DNA of 64,000 nucleotides from Hyphomicrobiales bacterium (GTDB taxonomy: Bacteria; Pseudomonadota; Alphaproteobacteria; Rhizobiales; Xanthobacteraceae): contig JAGXQU010000191.1 of assembly GCA_018335895.1 (NCBI GenBank), forward strand, positions 1 through 64,000, written 5' to 3'. The notes beneath the pieces were generated by a model. The model saw nothing but the letters and a program-made list of their open reading frames with translations, was not told the DNA's origin and made no database searches. Positions 1 to 8,936 of the stretch are shown in pieces (within the stretch, counting starts at the first letter, position 1; each line of letters begins with the position of its first letter). The position numbers and the translations under genes are program-made.

Positions 1-212
<212 letters not shown>

Positions 213-232
213 TCACAAGAAGGAGATCGTGC

Positions 233-739
233 TTAGAGATTGTGACCCTTCTTCTTCATTTCCGCTTTGAGGCGGTCGGTGGCGTCCTTGCTTACCTTGC
301 CGCTCCATTCCTGAAGCCTGCCCATGGTCTGCTTGCCGATGTCGGCAGTCGCTCCGACAAACTTCTTGCCCGTCGGACTCTCGTAGAAGGCAATGATTTC
401 CTTCAGCTCGGCTTCCGTGAACTTCTCCGCGTAGACCCGCGCGAGGATTGCGGTGATCTCAGCCTTGCGCTTTTCAAATTCAGGCAGCATCCCGCGCAGC
501 GCACCCGAGATATCCTTGTCGAGGTCCGGATTCTGCTGAACGAACTGACTGTAGATCTGGTTCAGGATGGTCGGGATCGCGCCGTCGAAAGACCGTTCCG
601 CACCCTGGATCTCGACGACCTGCTGCGCCAGTTTCAACTGGCTCGCGCTCGGGGCCTGCGCCTGCGCGGCCGAACCAAGCCCGAACAGGGCGGCAAGCAC
701 TACGCCCGCCCTTGCGGCGCGGATTGCGTAAGAAAACAT
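233..739 (-). CDS. Exported DUF2059 domain protein
   Basis: 168-residue protein with a Sec-type signal peptide (hydrophobic VVLAALFGLGSAAQAQA), so it is probably periplasmic. The C-terminal half (roughly residues 85-145) matches the DUF2059 pattern: KFTEAELKEIIAFYESPTGKKF is the characteristic helix pair. The molecular function of DUF2059 is unknown. The ATG at 739 is chosen because AAGGAG lies six bases upstream; an in-frame TTG at 745 overlaps that site. It lies between rpiA and gor, all on the minus strand, and ends in its own terminator. Family membership is confident, the role is not. Confidence 0.85.
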   Translation of the reverse strand: MFSYAIRAARAGVVLAALFGLGSAAQAQAPSASQLKLAQQVVEIQGAERSFDGAIPTILNQIYSQFVQQNPDLDKDISGALRGMLPEFEKRKAEITAILARVYAEKFTEAELKEIIAFYESPTGKKFVGATADIGKQTMGRLQEWSGKVSKDATDRLKAEMKKKGHNL

Positions 740-762
740 CTCCAACTCCTTCCCGTGAATTC

Positions 763-1461
763 CTAGGGCCGTTCGATGACACGGATGCCCTCGCTTCCAG
801 CGAGGATGGCCCGTGTCGCGAGCCCGATGAACAGGCCGTGTTCCACGACGCCGGGCACTTGCGCAAGTCCTCTCGCAAGTGCGGCAGCATCGGGGATTCG
901 GCCGAAATGACCGTCCAGGATCACGTGTCCCTGATCCGTGACGAAAAAATGGCCGTCGGCCTTTTTGCGCAGCTTCAGGTCGCCGCGGCAGCCTGCTTGG
1001 GCCGAAACCGCAGCGATGGCGCGCCTGGTAGCCTCCAGGCCGAAGTCGACCACCTCGATCGGCAGCGGAAAGCGGCCAAGCTCTTTCACGGCCTTGCTTT
1101 CGTCCGCAACCACGATCATCTCCCGCGAGGCGCTGGCCACGATCTTCTCTCGTAACAGCGCACCGCCACCACCCTTGATGAGTTGCAGCGAAGCGTCGAG
1201 CTCATCGGCCCCGTCGATGGTGAGGTCGAGTTCAGGCGTCTGGTCCAGCGTCGTCAGCGGGATACCTAGCGCCTCCGCCTGCTTTCGAGTCGCTTCCGAG
1301 GTAGGCACGCCCACGACCTGAAGGCCTTGCCGCATTTTTTCCGCAAGGAGATCGACGAAGTGCGCCGCCGTCGAACCGGTGCCGAGACCGAGCTTCATCC
1401 CCGGCATCACATAGTCGAGCGCGCGGCGGGCTGATTCGCGCTTCAGCGCATCGGCATTCAT
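763..1461 (-). CDS. rpiA: Ribose-5-phosphate isomerase A
   Basis: 232 residues, the usual length for RpiA. It interconverts ribose 5-phosphate and ribulose 5-phosphate in the cytosolic pentose phosphate pathway. Visible family motifs are GLGTGSTA (residues 25-32, phosphate loop), TIDGADE (81-87, with Asp83 and Asp86 matching the active-site aspartates), [11 protein letters not shown] (96-106, with the general base Glu105) and VADESK (118-123). The open frame extends upstream to 1587, but homology begins at MNADALK, so the ATG at 1461 is taken. The gene is divergent from gph, with under 100 bases between the two starts. Confidence 0.96.
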   Translation of the reverse strand: MNADALKRESARRALDYVMPGMKLGLGTGSTAAHFVDLLAEKMRQGLQVVGVPTSEATRKQAEALGIPLTTLDQTPELDLTIDGADELDASLQLIKGGGGALLREKIVASASREMIVVADESKAVKELGRFPLPIEVVDFGLEATRRAIAAVSAQAGCRGDLKLRKKADGHFFVTDQGHVILDGHFGRIPDAAALARGLAQVPGVVEHGLFIGLATRAILAGSEGIRVIERP

Positions 1462-1552
1462 GAAAGCTCTCGTCACGGGAGTTTCGTGCGGAACTTGTAG
1501 CAGCGCCGGCACGCACTCGCCACCGGCAACGCTTTGCGCTACCCAGTTTTCC

Positions 1553-2233
1553 ATGCGCCCCACCGTCGTATTCGACCTCGATGGCACACTCGTCGATACC
1601 GCGCCCGACCTTCTGCGGGCGCTGGACTTCGCGCTCGAACGCGAAGGCCTGAATCCGCCCGAAGATCACGACGCCCGCAACTTCATCGGCGGCGGCGCAC
1701 GAGCCATGATCGAAAGGGCGCTGGCGCACACGCAGGTGAAGTTCACCACGGAAAAGGTCGACGGGCTGTTTCGCCAATTTCTCGTGCATTACGAGGAGCA
1801 CATCGCCGATCATTCCCGGCCTTTCCCCGGTCTGGAGACCGCGCTCTCTCGGCTCGCGGACGAAGGCGTTGTGCTTGCGGTCTGCACCAACAAGATCGAA
1901 CGCTATGCGGTGAAACTCCTGCGCGAACTCAACCTCGCGGACCGCTTCGCCTACATCGCCGGGGGAGATACCTTCGAATTCAAAAAGCCGGACCCGCGGC
2001 ACCTGATCAGGGCGATCGAGGGTGCCGGCGGCAACCCGGATTGCGCGGTGCTCGTCGGCGACTCCGAGACGGACGTCATCACGGCCAAAGCCGCGGAGAT
2101 TCCGGTGATCGCGGTGTCGTTCGGATACACGGAAATCCCGCCGGCCGCGCTCGGTGCCGACCGGCTGATCCACAAATATGAAGAATTGACCGAGGCGGCG
2201 ATGGACCTGCTGGCCCGGCGACCGCTTGCTTGA
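1553..2233 (+). CDS. gph: Phosphoglycolate phosphatase (HAD family)
   Basis: 226 residues. All four HAD motifs are present: DLDGT (Asp8 nucleophile and Asp10 acid/base), the Thr of VCTNK (motif II), the Lys of KKPDP (motif III) and GDSETD (motif IV, Mg2+ binding). The helical cap between motifs I and II fits a class C1 Gph-like phosphatase. The expected reaction is 2-phosphoglycolate to glycolate, which detoxifies a DNA-repair or oxygenase by-product. The frame is open from 1460, but homology starts at the ATG at 1553. It is divergent from rpiA and the last core gene before tRNA-Val. Substrate is inferred from family and gene order; other small phosphate esters are possible. Confidence 0.88.
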   Translation: MRPTVVFDLDGTLVDTAPDLLRALDFALEREGLNPPEDHDARNFIGGGARAMIERALAHTQVKFTTEKVDGLFRQFLVHYEEHIADHSRPFPGLETALSRLADEGVVLAVCTNKIERYAVKLLRELNLADRFAYIAGGDTFEFKKPDPRHLIRAIEGAGGNPDCAVLVGDSETDVITAKAAEIPVIAVSFGYTEIPPAALGADRLIHKYEELTEAAMDLLARRPLA

Positions 2234-2271
2234 CACCCTGTCGGCGCGTTTCCTACACAGCCTGCCAAGGC

Positions 2272-2346
2272 GGGCGCGTAGCTCAGCGGTAGAGCACTCC
2301 CTTCACACGGGAGGGGTCACAGGTTCAATCCCTGTCGCGCCCACCA
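2272..2346 (+). tRNA. tRNA-Val (anticodon CAC), left attachment site of the island
   Basis: A complete cloverleaf can be drawn by eye. The acceptor strands GGGCGCG / CGCGCCC pair, followed by discriminator A and an encoded CCA. The D arm is GCTC/GAGC. The anticodon stem CTCCC/GGGAG encloses loop TTCACAC with CAC at 2304-2306. The T arm ACAGG-TTCAATC-CCTGT has a normal seven-base loop. It reads valine GUG codons. The segment from the anticodon stem to CCA (2297-2346) recurs at 37614-37664, which marks this gene as an integration target. Confidence 0.97.
2297..2346 (+). repeat. attL-like direct repeat (3' half of tRNA-Val)
   Basis: These 50 bases, running from the 5' side of the anticodon stem to the terminal CCA, are repeated in the same orientation at 37614-37664 with one inserted C as the only difference. 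This is the pattern left by a tyrosine-recombinase element that integrates at a tRNA 3' end and restores the gene. Confidence 0.88.
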
Positions 2347-2761
2347 ATAAGCCTATGAAAGAAATTGAATAATTATAAATGCCGAGGTGGATTAAATTCC
2401 TTTAGCTCGCCGTACGGGCGCAGAACAGAGCATGAATGTGCACACGAAGTGGTGAAAAATCGGTGCAGTCTGTTTGCGACACCCTTAAACGTCGAGCGAC
2501 CCTAAAGCCGGACAACCGTTGTCCGACGATCGCCGCTAATCCCATTTCGTACACGAAATTTATCTTGCTAGGATTTAGGCAGCACTTGCCAAGTCTTAGC
2601 AACTCTAACGGATGCCTTCAGTGCGGTGGATTATACTGATCGAACGGTTCAGTACCGGTAGTTCTTCAGCAGTAACGACTTATGCAGTCGGAATGGATGC
2701 CGACTTTCGGCAACGGAAATTCTCCTTATCCAGCGATCAATGCGAAAGGCGATTTGCCAAG
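2347..2761. other. AT-richer non-coding island edge with two perfect palindromes
   Basis: No convincing gene is seen here; the short frames lack family resemblance and good start sites. Composition is visibly AT-richer than the flanking core genes. Two perfect inverted repeats stand out: 2509-2525 (CGGACAAC-C-GTTGTCCG) and 2544-2559 (ATTTCGT-AC-ACGAAAT). They could be binding sites of a lost recombination or regulatory module next to attL. That is a guess. Confidence 0.5.
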
Positions 2762-3140
2762 CTAGACAAAGCGAGCATTCCACTCACCTTTTTCTACTAA
2801 CTCAGTCACTATGTGCCGCAATATATTTCCTACTGCCTGAGCCGCATCCGGATTTCGAGTGTTCTTCGATACTTCGATTGAGATTCCTACGCTGGGCTCT
2901 TTAAGCCGCTTCACCTGATCGCCCTTCAGGCCACCGTACTCGTTGCGCCACCGATAATACGTCACTTCGGTCACGCCTATCGATCGCACCGCGTCGGCCA
3001 CGGGCCGGCCCTGCGCAATCAGCACATCGACCTGTCGCAGCTTCGCAACAATCTCTCCGCCGTATGCCTCTTCCTGGCCATCGATCTCATTCTCCTCCTT
3101 CAAAAACATACCTCAGGGAGGACCATTTCAAAGGGGGCAG
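2762..3140 (-). pseudogene. IS3-family transposase OrfA remnant with left IS end
   Basis: The stretch KLRQVDVLIAQGRPVADAVR, then SIGVTEVTYYRWRNEYGGLK and GDQVKRLK, is typical of the helix-turn-helix OrfA of IS3-family (ISRj2/IS407-like) elements. The natural start would be the ATG at 3081 (M-A-R-K-R-H-T-A-E), but a one-base deletion near 3055 shifts the frame, so the open frame enters from another start at 3109. Similarity stops after KRLK (about 2900) and unrelated codons follow, so the leucine zipper and all of OrfB are missing. The sequence at about 3110-3140 resembles the left end of such an element. It is an inactive scar next to attL. Confidence 0.75.
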
Positions 3141-3159
3141 ATCAGTGTCGGTCGCGAGC

Positions 3160-4185
3160 TTACAGCTTAATTCGAAACATGTTTGCGATCTCTCCAACAA
3201 TGCCCCGGCGGAACAGCAGGACGCAAAGCACAAAGATCGAACCCTGGATGATCGTCACCCACTGGCCGAAGCTCGCGAGATAATTTTGCATCGCGATGAT
3301 CGAAAAGGCGCCGACCACCGGCCCGAAGATCGTACCAAGTCCTCCCAAGAGCGTCATCAACACCACCTCACCCGACATCGACCAGTGCACATCGGTCAGT
3401 GATGCATTCTGTACGACGAATGGTTTGACGGCACCGGCGAGCCCCGCAATCGCGGCCGAAAGCGTAAAGGCCATCAGCTTGTAGCGATCGGTCTTGTATC
3501 CGAGTGAGATCGCACGCTGCTCGTTCTCGCGAATCGCTTTGAGCACTTCGCCGAATGGCGAATGAATAATGCGGTAAATCAGAAGGAAGCCGAGCAAAAA
3601 CACGACTAACACAAAGACGTACATTACGTCATCGTTCGCAAGGTTGAACATTCCGAAGAGGTGGCCACGCGGCACCGGCTGGATTCCATCCTCGCCGCCG
3701 GTGAATGGCGCCTGAACGGCGAAGAAATACATCATCTGGGCGAGCGCAAGCGTGATCATCGCGAAATAAATGCCTTGGCGCCGGATTGCAATCGATCCCG
3801 CAACAACGCCGAGGAAAGCCGCTCCTAATACTGCAAGCAGAATTGCTAGCTCGGGCGCCATCGGTCCGCTGGTCAGGTTAAGCCAATGCCAGGAGCCGGC
3901 CCAATAAGGAATGGAGATTGTGCCGGCTTTGGCGAGGTGCGCAGCGAAGTAACTTGCCCAGCCGAAGTAAAGTGCGTGGCCGAAAGAAAGCAGACCGACG
4001 TAGCCGATGAGCAGGTTGAATGCGCATGCGAACAGTGCGAAGCAAAGCGCCTTCATCAGAAACGGCGGATAGACGAAAGCAGGCAGGATCGCCAGCACCA
4101 GTACCATAAGTGCGAAAGCGATCATTTCGCTTCGCCCGCCGTAGGCCGGTGCGGAGCTAGCCGCTTGTTCGCTTGCCTGGACCAT
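3160..4185 (-). CDS. Branched-chain-type ABC transporter permease (LivM family)
   Basis: 341 residues with about nine to ten hydrophobic segments. The family signature is visible as LLIGYVGLLSFGHALYFGWA near residue 60 and IRENEQRAISLGY (about residue 220), where it contacts the ATPase. It is an inner-membrane permease of the HAAT importers, which carry amino acids, amides, urea or aromatic carboxylates. Its start overlaps the stop of the LivH-type gene in TAATG, implying translational coupling. It is the last gene of module A and the second LivM-type gene in it, the first being broken at 7952-8585. The substrate cannot be read from sequence. Confidence 0.9.
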   Translation of the reverse strand: MVQASEQAASSAPAYGGRSEMIAFALMVLVLAILPAFVYPPFLMKALCFALFACAFNLLIGYVGLLSFGHALYFGWASYFAAHLAKAGTISIPYWAGSWHWLNLTSGPMAPELAILLAVLGAAFLGVVAGSIAIRRQGIYFAMITLALAQMMYFFAVQAPFTGGEDGIQPVPRGHLFGMFNLANDDVMYVFVLVVFLLGFLLIYRIIHSPFGEVLKAIRENEQRAISLGYKTDRYKLMAFTLSAAIAGLAGAVKPFVVQNASLTDVHWSMSGEVVLMTLLGGLGTIFGPVVGAFSIIAMQNYLASFGQWVTIIQGSIFVLCVLLFRRGIVGEIANMFRIKL

Positions 4186-5060
4186 TACGCAGCCCTTCCG
4201 AACAGACCCGCGGGCCGCGTTACCAAAACGATCACCATAATGACGAAGATCACGGTATTCGATGCTTCAGGAAAGAAGTACTTGGTCAAGCCTTCGACGA
4301 CACCGAGACCGAAACCGGTGACAATGGCACCCATGATTGAGCCCATGCCGCCAATCACGACGACAGCAAAGACGACAATAATGAGATCCGCTCCCATGGT
4401 CGGATTTACCGCATAGATTGGCGCGGCCATGACACCCGCGAGCGCGGCCAAGCCGACACCAAAACCGTAAGTAAGCGTGATCATGCGCGGCACATTGATT
4501 CCGAACGCGCGCACGAGCGTCGGGTTTTCCGTCGCGGCACGCAGATAGGCGCCGAGCCGCGTTTTCTCGATCATGAACCAAGTGCCGAAACAGACCGCCA
4601 GCGAAAATACGATCACCCACGCCCGGTAGTTCGGAAGAAAGGTAAAGCCGAGATCGCGCACACCCGTGAGCTGCGGCGGGATTTGGTAAGGAAGGCCGGA
4701 CGAACCATAGCGATGTCGGAACAAGCCTTGAATAATCAACGCCAGACCGAACGTAAGCAACAGGCCGTACAAATGATCAAGCTTGTAGAGCCACTGCAGG
4801 AAGGCGCGCTCGATCACGATACCGATGCCGCCAACGATCACCGGCGCCAGAACGAGTGCCCACCAGTAATTCAGCCCTGCGAACTGCAGCAGAAAGTACG
4901 CCGCGAACGCGCCCATCATATACTGCGCGCCGTGCGCAAAGTTGATGATGTTCAGCATGCCAAAGATGACGGCAAGCCCCAGACTCAGGAGCGCATAGAA
5001 AGAGCCGTTAATCAGGCCGATCAGCAATTGTCCGAACAATGCTGGCAGATTGATTTCCAT
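4185..5060 (-). CDS. Branched-chain-type ABC transporter permease (LivH family)
   Basis: About 291 residues. The diagnostic LivH motifs are GLAVIFGMLNIINFAHG near residue 30 and GGMGSIMGAIVTG near residue 240, with about eight membrane segments. Two ATGs sit side by side at 5063 and 5060; GAGGGG is only about three bases from the first, so the second is preferred. It follows the binding-protein gene by 61 bases and overlaps the downstream LivM gene by one base. It should form the permease heterodimer with that LivM. Confidence 0.9.
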   Translation of the reverse strand: MEINLPALFGQLLIGLINGSFYALLSLGLAVIFGMLNIINFAHGAQYMMGAFAAYFLLQFAGLNYWWALVLAPVIVGGIGIVIERAFLQWLYKLDHLYGLLLTFGLALIIQGLFRHRYGSSGLPYQIPPQLTGVRDLGFTFLPNYRAWVIVFSLAVCFGTWFMIEKTRLGAYLRAATENPTLVRAFGINVPRMITLTYGFGVGLAALAGVMAAPIYAVNPTMGADLIIVVFAVVVIGGMGSIMGAIVTGFGLGVVEGLTKYFFPEASNTVIFVIMVIVLVTRPAGLFGRAA

Positions 5061-5121
5061 CATCCCCTCGACTGGATCGGGAGCGGATACAGGCGTATCC
5101 GCTCCCCTCCCATTGCTTTGT

Positions 5122-6333
5122 TTAGCCCTTTACGAGCGGGCACTTGCCTTCGCCGATCGGGCGGAACGCCTGATCGGCCGGGATCGTGGCGCGGGTCTTG
5201 TAGTAATCCCACGGGCCCTTCGACTCTTCCGGCTTCTTCACTTCAAAGAGATACATCGGATGAATCTTACGGCCGTCCTCGCGGATCTCGCCTTCACCGA
5301 AGAGCGCGTCCTTCGTCTTGCTCTTCTTCATGTGGGCGACGACAGCGGCCCCATCAGCGTCGTTCTTCAGGGCAGCCACCGACTTAAGATAATGCGTAAC
5401 CGCCGAGTAGACGCCCGCATGAATCATGCTCGGATAAATGCCCCGATTGGCGGCTGCAAAGCGCTTCGCGAAGGCGCGGTTGGTGTCGTTCATGTCCCAG
5501 TACCACGCTTCCGTGAAGATCAGGCCCTGCGCGGTCTTCAGACCGAGCGAATGCACGTCCGTCAGGAATACGAGAAGGCCCGCGAGATTCTGGCCCTTCT
5601 GCGTGATGCCGAATTCGGCAGCCTGCTTGATCGCGTTCGTGGTATCCGCGCCGGCATTCGCCAACCCGATGATCTTCGCTTTCGATGCCTGCGCCTGGAG
5701 CAGGAACGAAGAGAAGTCCTGACCCGGGAACGGATGCCGTACAGCACCAACAACTTTACCGCCGTTCTTGGTGACGACCGCGGAAGTATCGCGCTCCAGC
5801 GCATGGCCGAAGGCATAGTCGGCGGTGAGGAAGAACCAAGTATCACCGCCGGTCTTCACGATCGCATTGCCAGTGCCGTTTGCGAGCGCCCAGGTATCGT
5901 AGGTCCAATGGATCGTATTCGGCGAGCAGCGCGGACCCGTGAGATCCGAAGTAGCAGCGCCGGAGACGAGGAATACTTTATTCTTTTCCTTGACGATCTC
6001 GTTCACCGCCAAAGCGACTGACGATGTCGGAACGTCGACGATAACATCGACCTTATCTACGTCGATCCACTGGCGCACGATGTTGGAGCCGATATCTGGC
6101 TTGTTCTGATGGTCGGCACCGACGACCTCGATCTTGAGATCCTTGACGACGTCCTTGAGATCTTCGATCGCGAGCCGTGCCGCGAGCACCGAACCCGCAC
6201 CGGCAAGATCGGCATATGTGCCCGACATATCGTTGAGCACGCCAATCTTGACAACACCATCGGAGACCTGCCCGTAGGCAGCGCCAGCAGACACCATCGC
6301 TGCTGTCAGAATTGCAGTTCGAAGAAGTTTCAT
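5122..6333 (-). CDS. ABC transporter substrate-binding protein (LivK/Peripla_BP_6 family)
   Basis: 403 residues starting at the ATG at 6333, which has GGGAGG upstream; the frame is open to 6360. A signal peptide (MKLLRTAILTAAMVSAGAAYG) is followed by VKIGVLNDMSGTYADLAG, the start of the first lobe of type I periplasmic binding proteins. It resembles ABC proteins described as acting on amide, urea or aromatic-acid-type ligands more than classical LivJ/LivK. It is encoded between the ATPase pair and the permease pair of module A. The ligand is unknown. Confidence 0.88.
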   Translation of the reverse strand: MKLLRTAILTAAMVSAGAAYGQVSDGVVKIGVLNDMSGTYADLAGAGSVLAARLAIEDLKDVVKDLKIEVVGADHQNKPDIGSNIVRQWIDVDKVDVIVDVPTSSVALAVNEIVKEKNKVFLVSGAATSDLTGPRCSPNTIHWTYDTWALANGTGNAIVKTGGDTWFFLTADYAFGHALERDTSAVVTKNGGKVVGAVRHPFPGQDFSSFLLQAQASKAKIIGLANAGADTTNAIKQAAEFGITQKGQNLAGLLVFLTDVHSLGLKTAQGLIFTEAWYWDMNDTNRAFAKRFAAANRGIYPSMIHAGVYSAVTHYLKSVAALKNDADGAAVVAHMKKSKTKDALFGEGEIREDGRKIHPMYLFEVKKPEESKGPWDYYKTRATIPADQAFRPIGEGKCPLVKG

Positions 6334-6374
6334 TTTTTCCTCCCGTTTATCAGGCGCCATTCGCGGTGCCTGTC

Positions 6375-7091
6375 CTAAACACCCAGATATTCGTGCAGAG
6401 TCTCGAGTTTCTTATCCAGTTCGGTATTGGCGAACTGTTCCACGACCTTGCCGTGTTCCATAATGTAGTAACGGTCCGCGACGGTGGATGCGAAGCGGAA
6501 GTTCTGCTCGACAAGCAGGATGGTGAAGCCCTGCTCTTTCAGCTTGCGGATCGTATTTCCGATCTGCTGAATGATGACTGGCGCGAGCCCCTCGGTAGGC
6601 TCGTCGAGCAGCAAGAGCCGTGCGCCCGTGCGCAGGATGCGGCCGATCGCCAGCATCTGCTGTTCTCCGCCGGACAGCTTCGTGCCCTGGCTTCTCAGCC
6701 GCTCGCGCAGATTCGGAAACAGCTCGAAGATCTGCTCGCGCGTGAGCCCGCCCGGCCGCACCTGCGGCGGCAGCATCAGATTTTCCTCGACATCGAGCGA
6801 CGCGAAGATACCGCGCTCTTCCGGACAAAAAGCGAGGCCCGCCCGCGCGATCGTGTCTGAAGTCAGGTTGATAAGCTCCCGCGCCTCGAACTTCACGGAG
6901 CCCGTGCGTTTGCCGACGATCCCCATGATCGATTTCAGCGTCGTGGTTTTGCCAGCACCATTGCGGCCCAGAAGCGTGACCACCTCTCCGGTCTTCACAT
7001 GGAAGGTCACGCCATGGAGAATATGGGACTCGCCATACCACGCGTGGAGGTCTTCGATTTGCAGCAAGGTGTCCTGGGTGCGATCAAGCAT
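6375..7091 (-). CDS. ABC transporter ATP-binding protein (LivF family)
   Basis: 238 residues. Walker A is GRNGAGKTT, the signature is LSGGEQQ, Walker B is LLLDEPTEGLAP, and the C-terminal LLVEQN switch is typical of LivF. The frame is open upstream to 7178, but homology starts at MLDRTQDTLLQIEDLHAWYG. The ATG at 7091 overlaps the end of the LivG-type gene by eight bases, consistent with coupled translation. It powers the module A importer at the cytoplasmic face of the membrane. Confidence 0.92.
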   Translation of the reverse strand: MLDRTQDTLLQIEDLHAWYGESHILHGVTFHVKTGEVVTLLGRNGAGKTTTLKSIMGIVGKRTGSVKFEARELINLTSDTIARAGLAFCPEERGIFASLDVEENLMLPPQVRPGGLTREQIFELFPNLRERLRSQGTKLSGGEQQMLAIGRILRTGARLLLLDEPTEGLAPVIIQQIGNTIRKLKEQGFTILLVEQNFRFASTVADRYYIMEHGKVVEQFANTELDKKLETLHEYLGV

Positions 7092-7839
7092 GGCCGGTCC
7101 CCATGTATGCTTCGCGCACCTCCGGATTGTTCGAAACCGTATTGTAATCGCCCTCCGCCAGCACGCAGCCGCGCGCAAGCACGGTGATCCTGTCCGAAAG
7201 GTTGGCGACCACGCTCAGGTTGTGTTCAACCATCAGAACCGTGCGGTTCGCAGCCACTGCCTTGATCAGCGAAGCGATGCGATCGATATCCTCGTGCCCC
7301 ATGCCGGCCGTGGGCTCGTCGAGCAAGAGCATTTCCGGATCGAGTGCGAGCGTGGTCGCAATTTCCAATGCGCGCTTGCGGCCATAGGGGAGCTCGACGG
7401 CAAGCACGTTCTCGAACTCGGACAAGCCCACGTCATGGATCAGCGAGCGGGCGCGATCATTGTAGACATTGAGCACTGAAGCGGGACGCCAGAAGTCGAA
7501 CGAACCGCCGCGCTTGCGTTGCAGGGCGATGCGCACGTTTTCGAGCACGGTGAGATGCGGGAACACCGCCGAAATCTGAAACGACCGGACAATCCCGAGC
7601 CGCGCGATCTCGGCAGAACGAAGCTCGGTGATATCCCTGCCCTTGTACCGGATGCTGCCGCGTGTCGGCGTCAGAAACTTCGTGAGCAGATTGAAGCACG
7701 TCGTCTTACCCGCGCCGTTCGGACCGATCACCGCATGAATGGTCCCGCGCTCCACTTTCAAGTTTACGTCGCTCACGGCGACGAAGCCCGCAAACTCCTT
7801 CGTGAGATTCTCGGTCTCGAGAATGTATTGTTCAGTCAT
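7084..7839 (-). CDS. ABC transporter ATP-binding protein (LivG family)
   Basis: 251 residues. Walker A is GPNGAGKTT, the Q-loop region reads RSFQISAVFPHLTVLENV, and Walker B is LLLDEPTAGMG. The signature region reads LPYGRKRALEIA instead of the canonical LSGGQ, which is usual in LivG. The start at 7839 (MTEQYILETENLTKEF) is set by homology; the frame is open to 7962. A canonical ribosome site is weak here, which may matter because the upstream gene is broken. It pairs with the adjacent LivF. Confidence 0.9.
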   Translation of the reverse strand: MTEQYILETENLTKEFAGFVAVSDVNLKVERGTIHAVIGPNGAGKTTCFNLLTKFLTPTRGSIRYKGRDITELRSAEIARLGIVRSFQISAVFPHLTVLENVRIALQRKRGGSFDFWRPASVLNVYNDRARSLIHDVGLSEFENVLAVELPYGRKRALEIATTLALDPEMLLLDEPTAGMGHEDIDRIASLIKAVAANRTVLMVEHNLSVVANLSDRITVLARGCVLAEGDYNTVSNNPEVREAYMGTGHA

Positions 7840-7951
7840 ACACAACCAGCCGAGCTTTCGTACTTTCCACCGCCTCGCAGAACGCAGCACACTGGTATTT
7901 CGGTGTTCCGTCAAGTCGAGCGCGTACATTCGCGAGAAGCCGCACAATATT

Positions 7952-8585
7952 TCAGCGCCCAAGTACCCAGCGATGAGGTTGCATTGCCCACGAAGCCGAT
8001 ACTCTCGCCATTGCTATTGTCCACTGCTCGTCAGCCAATGCGCACGCAGCTTGCCGACGATACCTGTTGGAAAAAAAGTACACACTGAGGATGAACAATA
8101 TGCCCAGCCAAAGTAGCCAGCGATCAGCGGAGAGAAGCGCCGACAGAAAAGGTATACTGGCCGCCGCCTCGCCGATTTTGCCCATTACAACCGGCAAATA
8201 GTTCTCTGTGATGATCATTAGCATCACTCCGATCATCGCCCCATACGTCGTACCCATCCCGCCAATGACGACCATCAGCAACACGTCGATCATGATCGCG
8301 AAGGAAAGCGTCGTATCCGGCCCGGTGTAGCGCAGCCAAAGTGCCAACAATACGCCGGCGAGCGCCGCCATGATCGCCGAGATCACACTTGCGATAGAGC
8401 GATAAACGACCACCGGATACCCCAGAGCCTCAGCTCTGAAATCGTTTTCGCGGATCGCTTGCAACTCCCTTCAGAAATGGCGAGTTAACAACTCGCAGCA
8501 ACACGAGAATGGCAGCAAGCGCTGCAAAGAACACAACATAGTAGGTGATCACGCGTCCGTTCAGCACCGTGCCAAATATGGTCGT
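7952..8585 (-). pseudogene. Truncated and frameshifted LivM-type permease (first gene of module A)
   Basis: The frame at 7952-8464 encodes the C-terminal half of a LivM permease (QAIRENDFRAEALGY, then MVVIGGMGTTYGAMIG). Upstream, in another frame, codons from 8585 to about 8470 still read as the preceding membrane segment (GTVLNGRVITYYVVFFAAL, then RVVNSPF). A single missing base near 8466 separates the two parts: NSPF should continue directly into LQAIREN. Homology ends at about 8585, where a stop appears and unrelated sequence begins, so the N-terminal half and the operon promoter are gone. The boundary is probably a recombination junction. Confidence 0.8.
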
Positions 8586-8804
8586 TTAGCCCGGGAACGA
8601 CGCTTGTCGGATTTTCCGACTTCCCGGCGTTCTCAAAAGCGGCCGAAATCTCAGTGACGTCGCAAGGACAGCTTTTTGCGCGGCTTGATTGCGATGGCAT
8701 CGGGCTGCAGCTGGGTTGGGCCGTTTGCCCGATTTACAGCGGACCGCAGTCTCCTGCGAGAGACGCCGTAGCGTGAAACTTTTTTTGCAGGGACTATTTC
8801 GGGG
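8586..8804. other. Non-coding junction sequence, nothing recognised
   Basis: This lies between the broken LivM gene and direct-repeat copy 1. No gene is supported; the small frame at 8485-8700 overlaps the LivM remnant in a different frame and is rejected. A TTGTCGGA-TTTTCCGAC motif near 8612 faintly recalls the TTTGTCGGAATGAATTCCGAC run near 17573 beside repeat copy 2. This suggests the homology between the two junctions may extend further in decayed form. Confidence 0.4.
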
Positions 8805-8936
8805 CGACCAACAACTTAGAAGTTGTTAGAAAAGCCAATAGTTTCAATGCCCATTCCGACAAAACTGTGCTTCCGGTGGGTTTGTCTAGTATGACGAAAA
8901 TTCAGTTTGTCGGACTGACGAGTCTATCTCTCAGGC
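8805..8936 (+). repeat. Direct repeat copy 1 (tRNA-Arg-associated attachment remnant)
   Basis: This aligns by eye over about 130 bases with 17645-17781 at roughly 80 percent. The shared blocks are the run from CGACCAACA to GTTAGAAAAGC, CCGACAAAA, TTGTCTA and TTCAGTTTGTCGGA. It includes an 18-base perfect inverted repeat, AACAACTT-AG-AAGTTGTT (8810-8827), derived from the antisense anticodon arm of tRNA-Arg(TCT). The T arm and acceptor are missing in this copy. The repeat ends at TCTCTCA, which supplies the stop codon of the MetE-like gene. Confidence 0.8.

Noticed and set aside
1232..2236. 334-residue frame on the minus strand opposite gph and overlapping rpiA
   Set aside because: It is a mirror of two well-supported genes, with no family motifs and an Arg-rich composition typical of antisense frames in GC-rich DNA.
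7952..8464. Intact 170-residue permease gene
   Set aside because: It starts in the middle of LivM homology, and the upstream codons continue the same protein in another frame, so it is a broken gene.
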